41,603 nt of DNA from assembly GCA_034439975.1 (NCBI GenBank), contig JAWXBK010000119.1, positions 1-41,603 on the forward strand, in the 5' to 3' direction. The notes under the pieces are model-generated. The model was not told where the DNA came from, searched no databases, and saw nothing but the letters and a program-made list of their open reading frames with translations. Positions 17,372 to 25,568 of this stretch are shown here, piece after piece. Position numbers and translations under genes: made by a program. Source of the stretch: JAWXBK01 sp034439975. Its GTDB lineage: Bacteria; Pseudomonadota; Alphaproteobacteria; Dongiales; Dongiaceae. Position 1 is the first letter of the stretch. Every line of letters begins with the position of its first letter.

Positions 17372-17414
17372 GGCCCCGGCCGTCCAGCGCGAACCGCGCC
17401 AGACGGCCGGGGCC
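17372..17414 (+). promoter_or_regulatory. Strong hairpin between the binding-protein and ATPase genes
   Basis: GGCCCCGGCCGTC (17372-17384) pairs perfectly with GACGGCCGGGGCC (17402-17414). Inside the 17-nt loop a further GCGCG/CGCGC stem is possible, giving about 18 pairs. It begins 7 nt after the binding-protein stop. No T run follows, so it is more likely a 3' stabiliser or processing barrier that keeps binding-protein mRNA in excess than a full terminator. Confidence 0.6.
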
Positions 17415-17497
17415 AACCGTCATTCGTTGGCGTTGCGAGGGCCGCCCAGATTTCGGAGCGGCCTTTGCAACAATATAGTCAAACCGGTCTGGTGCTC

Positions 17498-18571
17498 ATG
17501 AGTGCGTCCGTTCGCTCGCCGATCCTCGAACTCAAGGCTCTTTCAAAGCAATTCGGCTCATTCAACGCCGTCGCCGGCATCGATCTGGTGGTCGGTGAAG
17601 GCGAATTTTTCACGATCGTCGGCCCGTCGGGCAGCGGCAAAACGACTCTTCTGCGAATGCTGGCCGGCATGGAAGTACCGAGCTCGGGCGACATTCTTCT
17701 CAAAGGCGAGCGTATTAACGATCTGCCGGCCAACAAACGGCCGACCTGCATGGTATTTCAGTCGCTGGCGCTGTTTCCTCATCGCACGGTCGGTCAGAAC
17801 ATCGAGTTCTCGCTCAAGATACGCGGCGAGCCGGAAGGTAAGCGGCGTGAGCGATGCCTTCATCTGATGCGCCAGCTTCGGCTGCCCGAAAGCTACTACG
17901 ACAAGGCGATTGCACAATGTTCTGGTGGCGAACGGCAGCGCGTCGCGCTCGCGCGTGCGCTCGCCTACGATCCGCAAATCCTCTTTTTCGACGAGCCGCT
18001 CTCTGCCATCGACTACAAGCTTCGCAAGGCGCTCGAGAAAGAACTCAAGGACATCCATCGCGAGACCGGCAAGACGTTCATGTACATCACCCACAGCCTC
18101 GAGGAGGCGATGGTGATGTCCGACCGGATCGGTGTCATGCGGGACGGCCGCCTTGTGCAAGTCGGCACGCCGAACGAGATCTATTCCGAGCCGTCAGACA
18201 AGTTCGTTTCGGAGTTCATGGGCGAGGTGAACGTAATCGATGTGCGTCGCGGCGATGCAGGACGGGTCGTCTCGGACAGTCTGGGAGAGACCTTTACCTC
18301 ACCGACGCTTCCGCCGGGATTCGAGACCGGGCATCTGGTTGTGCGCCCGGAGTTCATGCGGTTTCTTGCGAGCGGCGACAATGCGGAGAACCGCTTGAAG
18401 GGGCGGTTCTACAACGAATACGCACTCGGGTCGCGGATTCAGTATCAGGTTCGCGTCGGGCAAAATGTCTTCATTCTCGAGCTTCTTCGGCAGCGGGCGT
18501 TCAAGGCGAACCTCGACGACGAGGTGACGATCGGATGGGATTCCGCAAACAGCATCCTGGTGCGCAACTGA
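17498..18571 (+). CDS. PotA-like ABC transporter ATPase
   Basis: Energises the importer encoded around it. The 357-residue protein (from ATG 17498) has Walker A GPSGSGKTT (residues 42-50), the Q-loop VFQSLALFPHRTV, the signature CSGGERQRV starting at Cys141, Walker B ILFFDEP with the D-loop SAID, and the switch His in THSLEEAM. A C-terminal TOBE-like regulatory domain follows from about residue 240. An in-frame TTG at 17465 has a GGAG six bases upstream and would add 11 residues, so the exact start is uncertain. The stop overlaps the first permease gene (TGATG). Confidence 0.93.
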   Translation: MSASVRSPILELKALSKQFGSFNAVAGIDLVVGEGEFFTIVGPSGSGKTTLLRMLAGMEVPSSGDILLKGERINDLPANKRPTCMVFQSLALFPHRTVGQNIEFSLKIRGEPEGKRRERCLHLMRQLRLPESYYDKAIAQCSGGERQRVALARALAYDPQILFFDEPLSAIDYKLRKALEKELKDIHRETGKTFMYITHSLEEAMVMSDRIGVMRDGRLVQVGTPNEIYSEPSDKFVSEFMGEVNVIDVRRGDAGRVVSDSLGETFTSPTLPPGFETGHLVVRPEFMRFLASGDNAENRLKGRFYNEYALGSRIQYQVRVGQNVFILELLRQRAFKANLDDEVTIGWDSANSILVRN

Positions 18572-19455
18572 TGTCTGCCAGCCAGGCTGAAGGAAGTCGG
18601 TTTTCGCTGAGCTGGTTGTGGCGACCCGGTCGCCGTCATGCGGCGCCGATCATGCTATTGTTGCTGCTCGGCTTTGCTGCGCCCCTGATCGCGATCGTAG
18701 GTTTCAGCTTTGGCAAAGAACGCACATTTGCGCTGTGGCAGGCGCCGACGTTTGAGAGTTATCGGACGATCGTCGAGGAAACGTTTTACTATTCGTTCCT
18801 CTGGTCGCTGGGTATGGCTGTTACGACCGTCGTCATTCTGGTGCTGATTTGCTACCCGGTCGCTTACGGGCTGGCGAAAATCTTCGGCCGCTGGTCCAAT
18901 CTGATAACGCTCTTACTGGTATTGCCACTCTTCGTTTCGGAGAACGTCCGCCTCTATGGCTGGGTGTTGTTTCTGATCAAGGGCGGTGTGCTGCTTGGCA
19001 CGCTCAAGTCGCTGTTCGGTATCGATGCCGAAAGCATTCTGTTCACGCCGGGGATCATTGTCTTTGGCATGGTCTATGTATACCTGCCCTTCATGCTTTT
19101 TCCGATGACGCTCGGCCTTTCCATGGTGTCGCGGGAGGTTAAGGAAGCTGCGAGCGATCTCGGTGCAAGTCGGCTGCAGGTGTTTCGAGAAGTGGAGCTG
19201 CCGCTTGCGATGCCCGGCATGATTATCGGGTGTCTGCTCACCTTCGTCCTCTCGGTGGGTGCGATTGCCGAGGCCAAAGTTCTTGGCGGACAGTCTGTCA
19301 TTCCAATCGTCCACGATATCGAGATCGCATTTACTTACGCGCAGAACTGGCCGCTGGGCGCTGCGCTCTCCGTGCTCCTTATCGTACTCGTTGGAGCACT
19401 TGTTCTGCTGGTGCTGCGGCGGTTCGACCTCGATCGAATTCTTGGGCGGCGGTGA
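18571..19455 (+). CDS. PotB-like ABC transporter permease
   Basis: First inner-membrane subunit of the Pot-like importer, 294 residues with about six hydrophobic helices. The cytoplasmic EAA loop that docks on the ATPase is visible as EVKEAASDLGASRLQVFREVELPLA (residues about 189-213). The start overlaps the ATPase stop by one base, and the next permease starts 4 bp after this stop, so the three are translated as a unit. The N-terminus (MSASQAEGSRFSL) is short and polar, as in PotB. Confidence 0.92.
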   Translation: MSASQAEGSRFSLSWLWRPGRRHAAPIMLLLLLGFAAPLIAIVGFSFGKERTFALWQAPTFESYRTIVEETFYYSFLWSLGMAVTTVVILVLICYPVAYGLAKIFGRWSNLITLLLVLPLFVSENVRLYGWVLFLIKGGVLLGTLKSLFGIDAESILFTPGIIVFGMVYVYLPFMLFPMTLGLSMVSREVKEAASDLGASRLQVFREVELPLAMPGMIIGCLLTFVLSVGAIAEAKVLGGQSVIPIVHDIEIAFTYAQNWPLGAALSVLLIVLVGALVLLVLRRFDLDRILGRR

Positions 19456-19459
19456 TCGA

Positions 19460-20278
19460 ATGGCCATTCAGGGTGAACGCGTACGCAGCAATCTTGTCGT
19501 GGTCTGGACGGCCGTCATTATCCTGTTTCTCTACATGCCACTTCTGACCGGCCTGCTGGCGACATTGACCTCTAGTCGGTACTTCAACTTTCCAATCCAG
19601 AAATGGGGACTTGACTGGTGGGGGAAGACGCTGAAGTCGCTGGAAATTCACGCGCTCTTCGAGACCTCGCTCCTGATCGCCCTCATCGTGACGGCGATCT
19701 CGGTCCTGATTGCATTCTTCGGCGCTCTGGCCTTCGCTCGATACGAATGGCGTGGCCGGTCGATCTATCAGAAGATCGTCCTCCTGCCGATTTTCTTCCC
19801 TCAGTCCGTCCTCGGCCTCGCACTCCTGCTTTGGTTCAATGCGTTGGGCGTTGAAACGTCGTGGCATACCGCCGTTTTTGCCCATCTGGTCTGGGTCGTT
19901 CCGGTGGCGACGCTGGTCATTTCGATTCAGGTCTACAGTTTCGACCCGGCGCTCGAAGAGGCCGCGTTCGACCTGGGCGCAAGCCGCTGGCAGGTCCTCA
20001 AGGAAGTGACCTTGCCGGTACTTTGGCCGGGCATATTCTCGGGCGCCCTGTTTTCGTTTTTGCTGTCATGGGGAAATTTTCCGCTTTCCCTGTTTACGAC
20101 TGGCGCGGATACGACGGTACCGGAGTATATCTATGCGAAGATGGGTGTTGGCTATACGCCGGCCGTTCCGGTTCTCGGTACAATCTCCACGATAGGGGCG
20201 GCTGTCACGCTGCTTGGCGGTTATGCACTGATCCTGTTCATGCGCCGCCGCCGCACGGCGGCGCGCGCGACGGCCTGA
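19460..20278 (+). CDS. PotC-like ABC transporter permease
   Basis: Second inner-membrane subunit, 272 residues with about six hydrophobic helices and an EAA loop, EEAAFDLGASRWQVLKEVTLP. It begins at ATG 19460, 4 bp after the PotB-like stop. The last codons contain a GC-rich inverted repeat (GCGCCGCCG at 20242-20250 with CGGCGGCGC at 20256-20264) that encodes the basic tail and may also end transcription poorly, since no T run follows. It is the last gene of the importer; the following acyl-CoA dehydrogenase gene has its own leader. Confidence 0.92.
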   Translation: MAIQGERVRSNLVVVWTAVIILFLYMPLLTGLLATLTSSRYFNFPIQKWGLDWWGKTLKSLEIHALFETSLLIALIVTAISVLIAFFGALAFARYEWRGRSIYQKIVLLPIFFPQSVLGLALLLWFNALGVETSWHTAVFAHLVWVVPVATLVISIQVYSFDPALEEAAFDLGASRWQVLKEVTLPVLWPGIFSGALFSFLLSWGNFPLSLFTTGADTTVPEYIYAKMGVGYTPAVPVLGTISTIGAAVTLLGGYALILFMRRRRTAARATA

Positions 20279-20362
20279 CCGGGCGACCTCGCCGAGCGAA
20301 CATGGCAGGCCTGCGGTCCGCCGGTCGATTTAGCCGTTGCCACAAGATCGCGCGGCCTGATT

Positions 20363-20378
20363 GAATGGCGCGCCATTC
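20363..20378. promoter_or_regulatory. 16-bp perfect palindrome ahead of the acyl-CoA dehydrogenase operon
   Basis: GAATGGCG-CGCCATTC reads identically on both strands and ends 15 nt before the ATG at 20394, just ahead of the AAGGGG ribosome site. The length, symmetry and position suit an operator for a TetR- or GntR-type repressor, which commonly controls acyl-CoA operons. No such regulator gene lies next to it. Confidence 0.5.
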
Positions 20379-20393
20379 GCTCAAGGGGTTGCA

Positions 20394-21593
20394 ATGGAAC
20401 TGAAATTCAGTGACGAGGCGGAGCGGTTCCGCGCCGAGGTGCGCACCTTCATCGCAGCGGAACTGCCGTCCGAAATCCGGACCTCGGTTGCCGCCGACAG
20501 GATGGATCTCTCCCCGGAGCTTCAACGGCGCTGGATGCGCATCCTCGCCGAGCGCGGCTGGGGCGCGCCGAGCTGGCCCAAAGAGTATGGCGGCGCCGGC
20601 TGGACCGACGAACAGTTCTATGTGTTCGAGCGCGAGCTTGCTCTGATGGATGCGCCACGCATCGCCAGCTTCGGAATCCAGATGCTGGGGCCGACCTTGA
20701 TCGAGTTCGGCAGCGAAGAGCAGAAGCGGCGTTTTCTGCCGGGCACGCTGAACGGCGAAATTCTCTGGTGTCAGGGTTATTCCGAACCGAATTCCGGCTC
20801 GGACTTGGCCTCGTTGCGCACGCGCGCGGTGCGCGAGGGTGAATTTTACGTATTGAACGGCAGCAAGATCTGGACAACTGACGCGCAGCACGCGGACTGG
20901 ATGTTCGGCCTGTTCCGGACCGACAGCAACGGGAAAAAGCAGGAAGGCATCTCCTTCATGGTGCTCGACATGAAAACGCCAGGGCTCACCGTCCGGCCGA
21001 TCATCATGTTTGAAGGTACGCATGAGGTGAACCAAGTCTTCTTCGACAATGTGCGGGTGCCGGTGGCACAGCGTGTCGGCGAGGAAGGGAAGGGCTGGAC
21101 CATCGCGAAATATTTGCTCGGGCTCGAGCGCTTCGGCACCGCCGAGGTATCGCGTACGCTGGCGTCGATCGCACGGCTGAAGCGTCTTGTCGCACGCATT
21201 CCGGCCGGCGGGGGCATTCTGATCGACGATCCGGATTTCTCGGCGCGGATTGCCGACGCGGAAATGGAGTTGCGCGCACTCGAGCTGACCGAGTTGCGCT
21301 TTCTGTTTGCCCAGGACGGCGATGCACTCGGTGCCGAAGCGTCCATGCTCAAGATCCGTGGCACCGAAATCCAACAAACTGTGTTCGGCCTCACGCTCGA
21401 AGCGCTCGGGCTTTACGGCCAATCCGCCGGGCCCGAGAGCGGCGATATGCCGGGAGACGTCGCCACCGAGATCGCGCGCGGCGCCAATGCCTCGCGCGTC
21501 CATTTCAATTTTCGCAAGACGTCGATCTATGCGGGCTCGAACGAAATCCAGAAGAACATCATCGCCAAGGCGGTGTTGGGGCTCGGACGATGA
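20394..21593 (+). CDS. Acyl-CoA dehydrogenase, likely alpha-type subunit of a heteromeric pair
   Basis: Flavoprotein of the acyl-CoA dehydrogenase family, 399 residues from ATG 20394 behind AAGGGG. Visible family features are the N-terminal helical domain (FRAEVRTFIAAELP), the middle-domain motif WCQGYSEPNSGSDLASLRTRA, and a C-terminal helical domain ending TSIYAGSNEIQKNIIAKAVLG. In the last motif Ala380 stands where many members have the catalytic Glu of YEGT, and the usual arginine motif TRxQFGxxIxxFQ for FAD binding is not seen. The adjacent gene has the complementary pattern. Heteromeric pairs such as mycobacterial FadE28-FadE29 share FAD sites between two different subunits. The substrate is unknown; CaiD-like and SDR genes downstream suggest beta-oxidation of a branched, cyclic or betaine-type CoA ester. 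Confidence 0.9.
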   Translation: MELKFSDEAERFRAEVRTFIAAELPSEIRTSVAADRMDLSPELQRRWMRILAERGWGAPSWPKEYGGAGWTDEQFYVFERELALMDAPRIASFGIQMLGPTLIEFGSEEQKRRFLPGTLNGEILWCQGYSEPNSGSDLASLRTRAVREGEFYVLNGSKIWTTDAQHADWMFGLFRTDSNGKKQEGISFMVLDMKTPGLTVRPIIMFEGTHEVNQVFFDNVRVPVAQRVGEEGKGWTIAKYLLGLERFGTAEVSRTLASIARLKRLVARIPAGGGILIDDPDFSARIADAEMELRALELTELRFLFAQDGDALGAEASMLKIRGTEIQQTVFGLTLEALGLYGQSAGPESGDMPGDVATEIARGANASRVHFNFRKTSIYAGSNEIQKNIIAKAVLGLGR

Positions 21594-22750
21594 ATTTCGC
21601 ACCCACCGAAGAACAGGTGATGTTTCGCGACAGCGTGCGCCGCTTCGTGGCGGACGAGTATCCGTTCGACAAAAGGCTGAAGATCGTGGCCGAGGCGCCC
21701 GGTTATCGGCCAGAGCATTGGAAGGCCTTTGCCGATCTCGGCTGGCTGTCTGTGCCCTTTGCCGAAGAGTATGGCGGGCTCGGCGGCGACCCGTTCGATC
21801 TCATGGTGCTGATGGAGGAATTCGGGCGCGCGCTTCTGGTGTCGCCTTATCTGTCGACCGTGGTTCTCTCCGGTCGTCTGCTGCAGGAAGCGGGCGGCGA
21901 TACCGCATCCTCACTGATCGCCGGGATTGTCGCCGGCGATGTGCAGATCGCATCGGCGCTGGCCGAAGCGCAGGGCCGCTACGATCTGTTCGACGTTGCA
22001 ACCAAAGCCGAGCATCGTGACGGTTCCTGGCATATCAGCGGCCGCAAGCTCGGCGTGCCCTTTGCAACGACGGCGGACCGGTTGATCGTATCGGCGCGCA
22101 CCGCCGGCGGTCGTCGCGACCGGACCGGTATTACGCTCTTCCTCGTCGATTCGGACGCGGGCGGTGTGACGCGCTCGTCCTATCGCACCCACGATGGCGG
22201 TAGCGCCGCGACAGTCGATTTCGATCACGTCGCGGTCGATGCCGTTTTAGGCGAGCGCGACGGCGCGTGGTCTTCGATCGAGCTTGTGTCGGATATCGTA
22301 TCGGCTGCGCTGGCCGCCGAGATGACCGGCGCGATGTGGGCCGCGCAGGAACAGACCGTGGAATATGCCAAGACCCGCAAGCAGTTCGACCAGACGCTCG
22401 GCCATTTTCAGGCACTGCAGCATCGCATGGTCGACATGTTCATGAAATGCGAGCTGGCGCGGTCGATGACGATCGAAGCGACCAATGGCGCCGGCATGAA
22501 CGATCCAGCCGAACGCACACGACGGATCGCGGCGGCGCGCAGCCTGATCGGTCGCTATGCGCGCCATGTCGGCGAAGAGGCGATCCAGATTCACGGTGGC
22601 GTCGGCGTCACGATGGAGCTGCCCATCGGTCACTATCTGAAGCGGGTGATGGCGATCAACGCAACGCTGGGCGATCCGGACTATCACCGCCGGCGCTATA
22701 TCCGCCTGATGCGGGGCGAGGACAATGTCGCCAGCGTCGTCCGGGTCTGA
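21590..22750 (+). CDS. Acyl-CoA dehydrogenase, likely beta-type subunit of a heteromeric pair
   Basis: A 386-residue acyl-CoA dehydrogenase-family protein whose start overlaps the preceding stop in an ATGA junction. The N-terminal domain is normal (FAPTEEQVMFRDSVRRFVADEYPF), but the middle domain lacks the usual TEPxxGSD motif (here SALAEAQGRYDLFDV). The FAD-binding segment KTRKQFDQTLGHFQALQHR is present. The C-terminus (GGVGVTMELPIGHYLKR) lacks the YEGTxEIQ motif that carries the catalytic base. Together with the previous subunit it supplies one full set of motifs, which suggests an obligate heteromer. Independent activity is unlikely. Confidence 0.9.
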   Translation: MNFAPTEEQVMFRDSVRRFVADEYPFDKRLKIVAEAPGYRPEHWKAFADLGWLSVPFAEEYGGLGGDPFDLMVLMEEFGRALLVSPYLSTVVLSGRLLQEAGGDTASSLIAGIVAGDVQIASALAEAQGRYDLFDVATKAEHRDGSWHISGRKLGVPFATTADRLIVSARTAGGRRDRTGITLFLVDSDAGGVTRSSYRTHDGGSAATVDFDHVAVDAVLGERDGAWSSIELVSDIVSAALAAEMTGAMWAAQEQTVEYAKTRKQFDQTLGHFQALQHRMVDMFMKCELARSMTIEATNGAGMNDPAERTRRIAAARSLIGRYARHVGEEAIQIHGGVGVTMELPIGHYLKRVMAINATLGDPDYHRRRYIRLMRGEDNVASVVRV

Positions 22751-22795
22751 CCGATACCAATCTCAACATTCGACATCGATCAGGGAGAAGCAGAA

Positions 22796-23614
22796 ATGGC
22801 GGAGGAACTCGTCCTCACCCAGCGTCGGGGCAAGGTTCTCGAAATCGTGATGAACCGGCCGCCGGCGAACGCGATCAACCGGCAGATGAGCCGCGCCATG
22901 TACAAGGCGTTCCACACGCTGCAGAACGACCCGGAGCTCACCTGCGGCCTGGTCACCGGCACGGGCGAGCGAATCTTCTGCGCCGGCTGGGATCTCAAGG
23001 AGACGGCGGCCTCGGGCATCAACTATGACGACGATTATCATCCCGAAAAGGGCTTCGGCCAGGGCGGCTTCGCGGGGATCACCGAATATTTCGACCTGAA
23101 GAAGCCGGTCATTGCTGCGCTCAACGGCGCGGCGGTCGGCGGCGGCATGGAGGTCGCGATCGCCTGCGACATCATCCTGATGTCGGAAACCGCGTTCTTT
23201 GCGCTGCCCGAGATGCAGCGCGGCATTCTTGCCGATGGCGGTGCGGTGCAGAAATTGCCGCGCCTCATCCCGGCGATGGTCGCCCGCGAATTTCTGCTCA
23301 GCGGCCGGCGGATGTTGTCGGACGAGGCGGTGCGCTGGGGTCTCGCGCACAAGGCCTATCCGCAGGCCGACCTCATGCCTGCCGCGCGCGCAATGGCCGA
23401 CGAGATTTCGAAGGGCGCGCCACTCGCACTGCAGGCGCTCAAGGAAGTCCTGCAGTTCACCGACGGCATGAACATCGTCGAGTCGATGCGGGTCGTGCGC
23501 ATGGGCGGCAGTCACGGTCTCGAAATGTACGGCAAGCTGCCGAAATCCGAGGACGCGATGGAAGGCATCACCGCCTTTGCCGAAAAACGCGAGCCGGTCT
23601 GGAAGGGCCGCTGA
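22796..23614 (+). CDS. CaiD-like enoyl-CoA hydratase/isomerase
   Basis: Crotonase-fold protein of 272 residues, expected to hydrate or isomerise an enoyl-CoA made by the upstream dehydrogenase pair. The oxyanion-hole segment FCAGWDLKE, the GGGMEVA motif with the first catalytic Glu and FALPE with the second are intact, and the following DGGAVQKLPR keeps the glycine pair. FCAGWDLK and the tail FAEKREPVWKGR are strikingly like E. coli CaiD (crotonobetainyl-CoA hydratase), as recalled. The ATG at 22796 follows AGGGAGA. A second homologue lies at 28235-29017. It could act on crotonobetainyl-CoA, but a general role is possible. Confidence 0.9.
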   Translation: MAEELVLTQRRGKVLEIVMNRPPANAINRQMSRAMYKAFHTLQNDPELTCGLVTGTGERIFCAGWDLKETAASGINYDDDYHPEKGFGQGGFAGITEYFDLKKPVIAALNGAAVGGGMEVAIACDIILMSETAFFALPEMQRGILADGGAVQKLPRLIPAMVAREFLLSGRRMLSDEAVRWGLAHKAYPQADLMPAARAMADEISKGAPLALQALKEVLQFTDGMNIVESMRVVRMGGSHGLEMYGKLPKSEDAMEGITAFAEKREPVWKGR

Positions 23615-23618
23615 CCCT

Positions 23619-24389
23619 ATGACGGCGCCGCTCGGCGGCCTGCTCGCGGGGAAACGAGCGATCGTCACCGGTGCCTCGCGTGGCATCGGTCGCGCCATCG
23701 TCGATCGCTTCGCCGCCGAAGGTGCGAAGGTCATGGCGGCGGCGCGTCATCGTCCGGACGATCTGCCGGCCGGCATCATGTGGCGCGATTGCGATGTGAC
23801 GAAGCGCGCCGATGTCGAGGCTGTCATTGCCGCTGCGCGAGATGCGTTCGGCGGCATCGACGTGCTGGTCAACAACGCCGGCGTGCTGATCGAAGGCACA
23901 CTGGTCGATACCAGCGACGAGGATTGGGAGCGCCAGTTCGCGGTCAATGTGCGGAGCGTGTTTTATGCCTGCCGTGCGGCGATCCCGATCATGGCGGCGG
24001 GCGGCGGCGGTTCGATCGTCAATCTCGGTTCGGTCAGCGGCCAGCTCGCCGATTTCGGCATGGCCGGTTACAACGCGACCAAGGCGGCGGTGCATCTGCT
24101 GACGCGCTCGGTCGCTGTCGATCACGGGTCGCAGGGCATCCGCTGCAACGCTGTGTGTCCGGGCTGGATCAAGACCGACATGCTGCAGCAGTCGTTCGCT
24201 CTGGCGGCTGATCCGGCCGCAGCCGAGGCGGCTGCGGCGGCACAGCATCCGTTGCGCCGGCTTGGCCGCCCGGAAGACATTGCCGCGCTGGCGGCGTGGC
24301 TCGCTTCGGATCAATCAGCCTTCGTGAGCGGGCATCTCTACACGGTCGATGGCGGACTGATCGCCCGTTCGCCGATCGGTCCCGATTGA
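23619..24389 (+). CDS. Short-chain dehydrogenase/reductase (SDR), last gene of the acyl-CoA operon
   Basis: NAD(P)-dependent oxidoreductase of 256 residues. It has the cofactor motif TGASRGIG, the structural motif NNAG, a catalytic Ser region (NLGSVSG) and the YxxxK pair in YNATK. The C-terminus has the common ITVDGG-like ending (YTVDGGLI). It starts 4 bp after the hydratase stop and may oxidise the 3-hydroxyacyl-CoA or a free hydroxy acid that the hydratase makes. A basic residue after TGAS and no acidic residue at the end of beta-2 (AAARH) would suit NADP, but this is not secure. Confidence 0.88.
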   Translation: MTAPLGGLLAGKRAIVTGASRGIGRAIVDRFAAEGAKVMAAARHRPDDLPAGIMWRDCDVTKRADVEAVIAAARDAFGGIDVLVNNAGVLIEGTLVDTSDEDWERQFAVNVRSVFYACRAAIPIMAAGGGGSIVNLGSVSGQLADFGMAGYNATKAAVHLLTRSVAVDHGSQGIRCNAVCPGWIKTDMLQQSFALAADPAAAEAAAAAQHPLRRLGRPEDIAALAAWLASDQSAFVSGHLYTVDGGLIARSPIGPD

Positions 24390-24677
24390 TGAACCCGGCT
24401 GAGTAACATGTGCGATTCCGGTCATCCAATATGCGTCTGCTGCGGCGTGACGGACGAGGTTTTCGCGGAACTCTGCCCGATCCCTATCGCCGGGCGACCG
24501 GGAGGCAGGGTTGCGGGCTTCGCATGGGCTTTTTGAGGGGGATTCTGATAAAAGCATCGCCCGTGCGACGCCTTACGTCGCCGGCACGATAGCGGGTCGG
24601 GGTCGGCCTGCGGCCATGATCCCGCCGGGCGCGGACCACCGCGCGGGCGTCAACGCGTTTCACGGGGAGGACGTTGA
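24390..24677. other. Intergenic region with a hairpin before the carnitine-type operon
   Basis: The 288 bp hold no convincing gene; short open frames are Arg-rich and lack ribosome sites. A stem with a 5-nt loop pairs GCGACG (24565-24570) with CGTCGC (24576-24581) and extends through CGT/ACG across a small bulge to 24562-24588. A TTTTT run at about 24531-24535 is not directly behind a stem. The promoter of the next operon should lie here. GGGGAGGA directly precedes the next start. Confidence 0.4.
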
Positions 24678-25556
24678 ATGAATCGGGAAGTCATCCTGAC
24701 CTGCGCCGTTACTGGCGCCGGCGATACGGTCGGCAGGCACCCTGCCATTCCAGTCACGCCGGAGCAGATCGCCAATTCGGCGATCGAAGCCGCCGAAGCC
24801 GGCGCGTCGATCGTGCATTGTCACGTGCGCGATCCGAAGACCGGCAAGGGTTCGCGCGACGTCGGTCTCTACCGCGATGTGGTCGAGCGCATCCGCCGCA
24901 GCAGCGTCGATGTCGTCATCAATCTGACCGCCGGCATGGGCGGCGATCTGGTGGCCGACAACGAGGGCAAGCCCGCCGCCGGCAGCGACCTGGTCGATGC
25001 CGCGACGCGTCTTGCGCATGTCGAGGCGCTGAAGCCTGAAATCTGCACGCTCGATTGCGGCAGCATGAATTTCGGCGACGAAGACACCGTAATGCTTCAG
25101 ACGCCGAGCATCCTCCGCGCGATGGCGAAGCGGGTCAAGGAACTCGGCGTGAAGCCGGAAATGGAAGTGTTCGATACCGGCCATCTCTGGTTCGCGACCA
25201 AGATGGTCGAAGAGGGGTTGATCGACGGTCCCGCGATGTTCCAGCTCTGCCTCGGTATTCCGTGGGGTGCGCAGGCGGATTCCCGCACCATGGCGCTGAT
25301 GGCCTCGCAGGTACCCGAAGGCCATGTCTGGGCCGGTTTCGGCATCAGCCGCATGCAGATGCCGATGGTGGCGCAGGCCGTGCTGCTCGGCGGTCACTGC
25401 CGGGTCGGGCTCGAAGACAATCTCTATCTGGAGAAAGGCGTCTTCGCGACCAACGCACAGCTTGTCGAAAAGGCCGTGCGCATCATCCACGATCTCGGCG
25501 CGCGCGTGCTCACGCCCGACGAGGCCCGTAAGAAGCTTGAAATCCGCAACCACTAA
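24678..25556 (+). CDS. Beta-keto acid cleavage enzyme (BKACE, DUF849), probable dehydrocarnitine-cleaving enzyme
   Basis: Zn-dependent TIM-barrel enzyme that exchanges a beta-keto acid with acetyl-CoA to give acetoacetate and a new CoA ester. The 292 residues include IVHCHVRDP, whose His47 and His49 match the zinc ligands, the loop NLTAGMGGD, the central GSMNFG and a late Glu246 in VGLEDN. In the carnitine route known from Pseudomonas and rhizobia, BKACE turns 3-dehydrocarnitine plus acetyl-CoA into betainyl-CoA plus acetoacetate. The next gene, 12 bp on, is a carnitine dehydrogenase-thioesterase fusion that would make the substrate and use the product, so this specificity is favoured over 3-keto-5-aminohexanoate. 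Confidence 0.9.
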   Translation: MNREVILTCAVTGAGDTVGRHPAIPVTPEQIANSAIEAAEAGASIVHCHVRDPKTGKGSRDVGLYRDVVERIRRSSVDVVINLTAGMGGDLVADNEGKPAAGSDLVDAATRLAHVEALKPEICTLDCGSMNFGDEDTVMLQTPSILRAMAKRVKELGVKPEMEVFDTGHLWFATKMVEEGLIDGPAMFQLCLGIPWGAQADSRTMALMASQVPEGHVWAGFGISRMQMPMVAQAVLLGGHCRVGLEDNLYLEKGVFATNAQLVEKAVRIIHDLGARVLTPDEARKKLEIRNH

Positions 25557-25568
25557 CGGGATCCGTTC

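Noticed and set aside
20242..20264. Intrinsic terminator at the end of the Pot-like operon
   Set aside because: The 9-bp GC stem is inside the last codons of the permease and no T run follows.
24410..24592. Small 60-codon gene before the BKACE gene
   Set aside because: Arg-rich composition, no ribosome site and no recognisable features.
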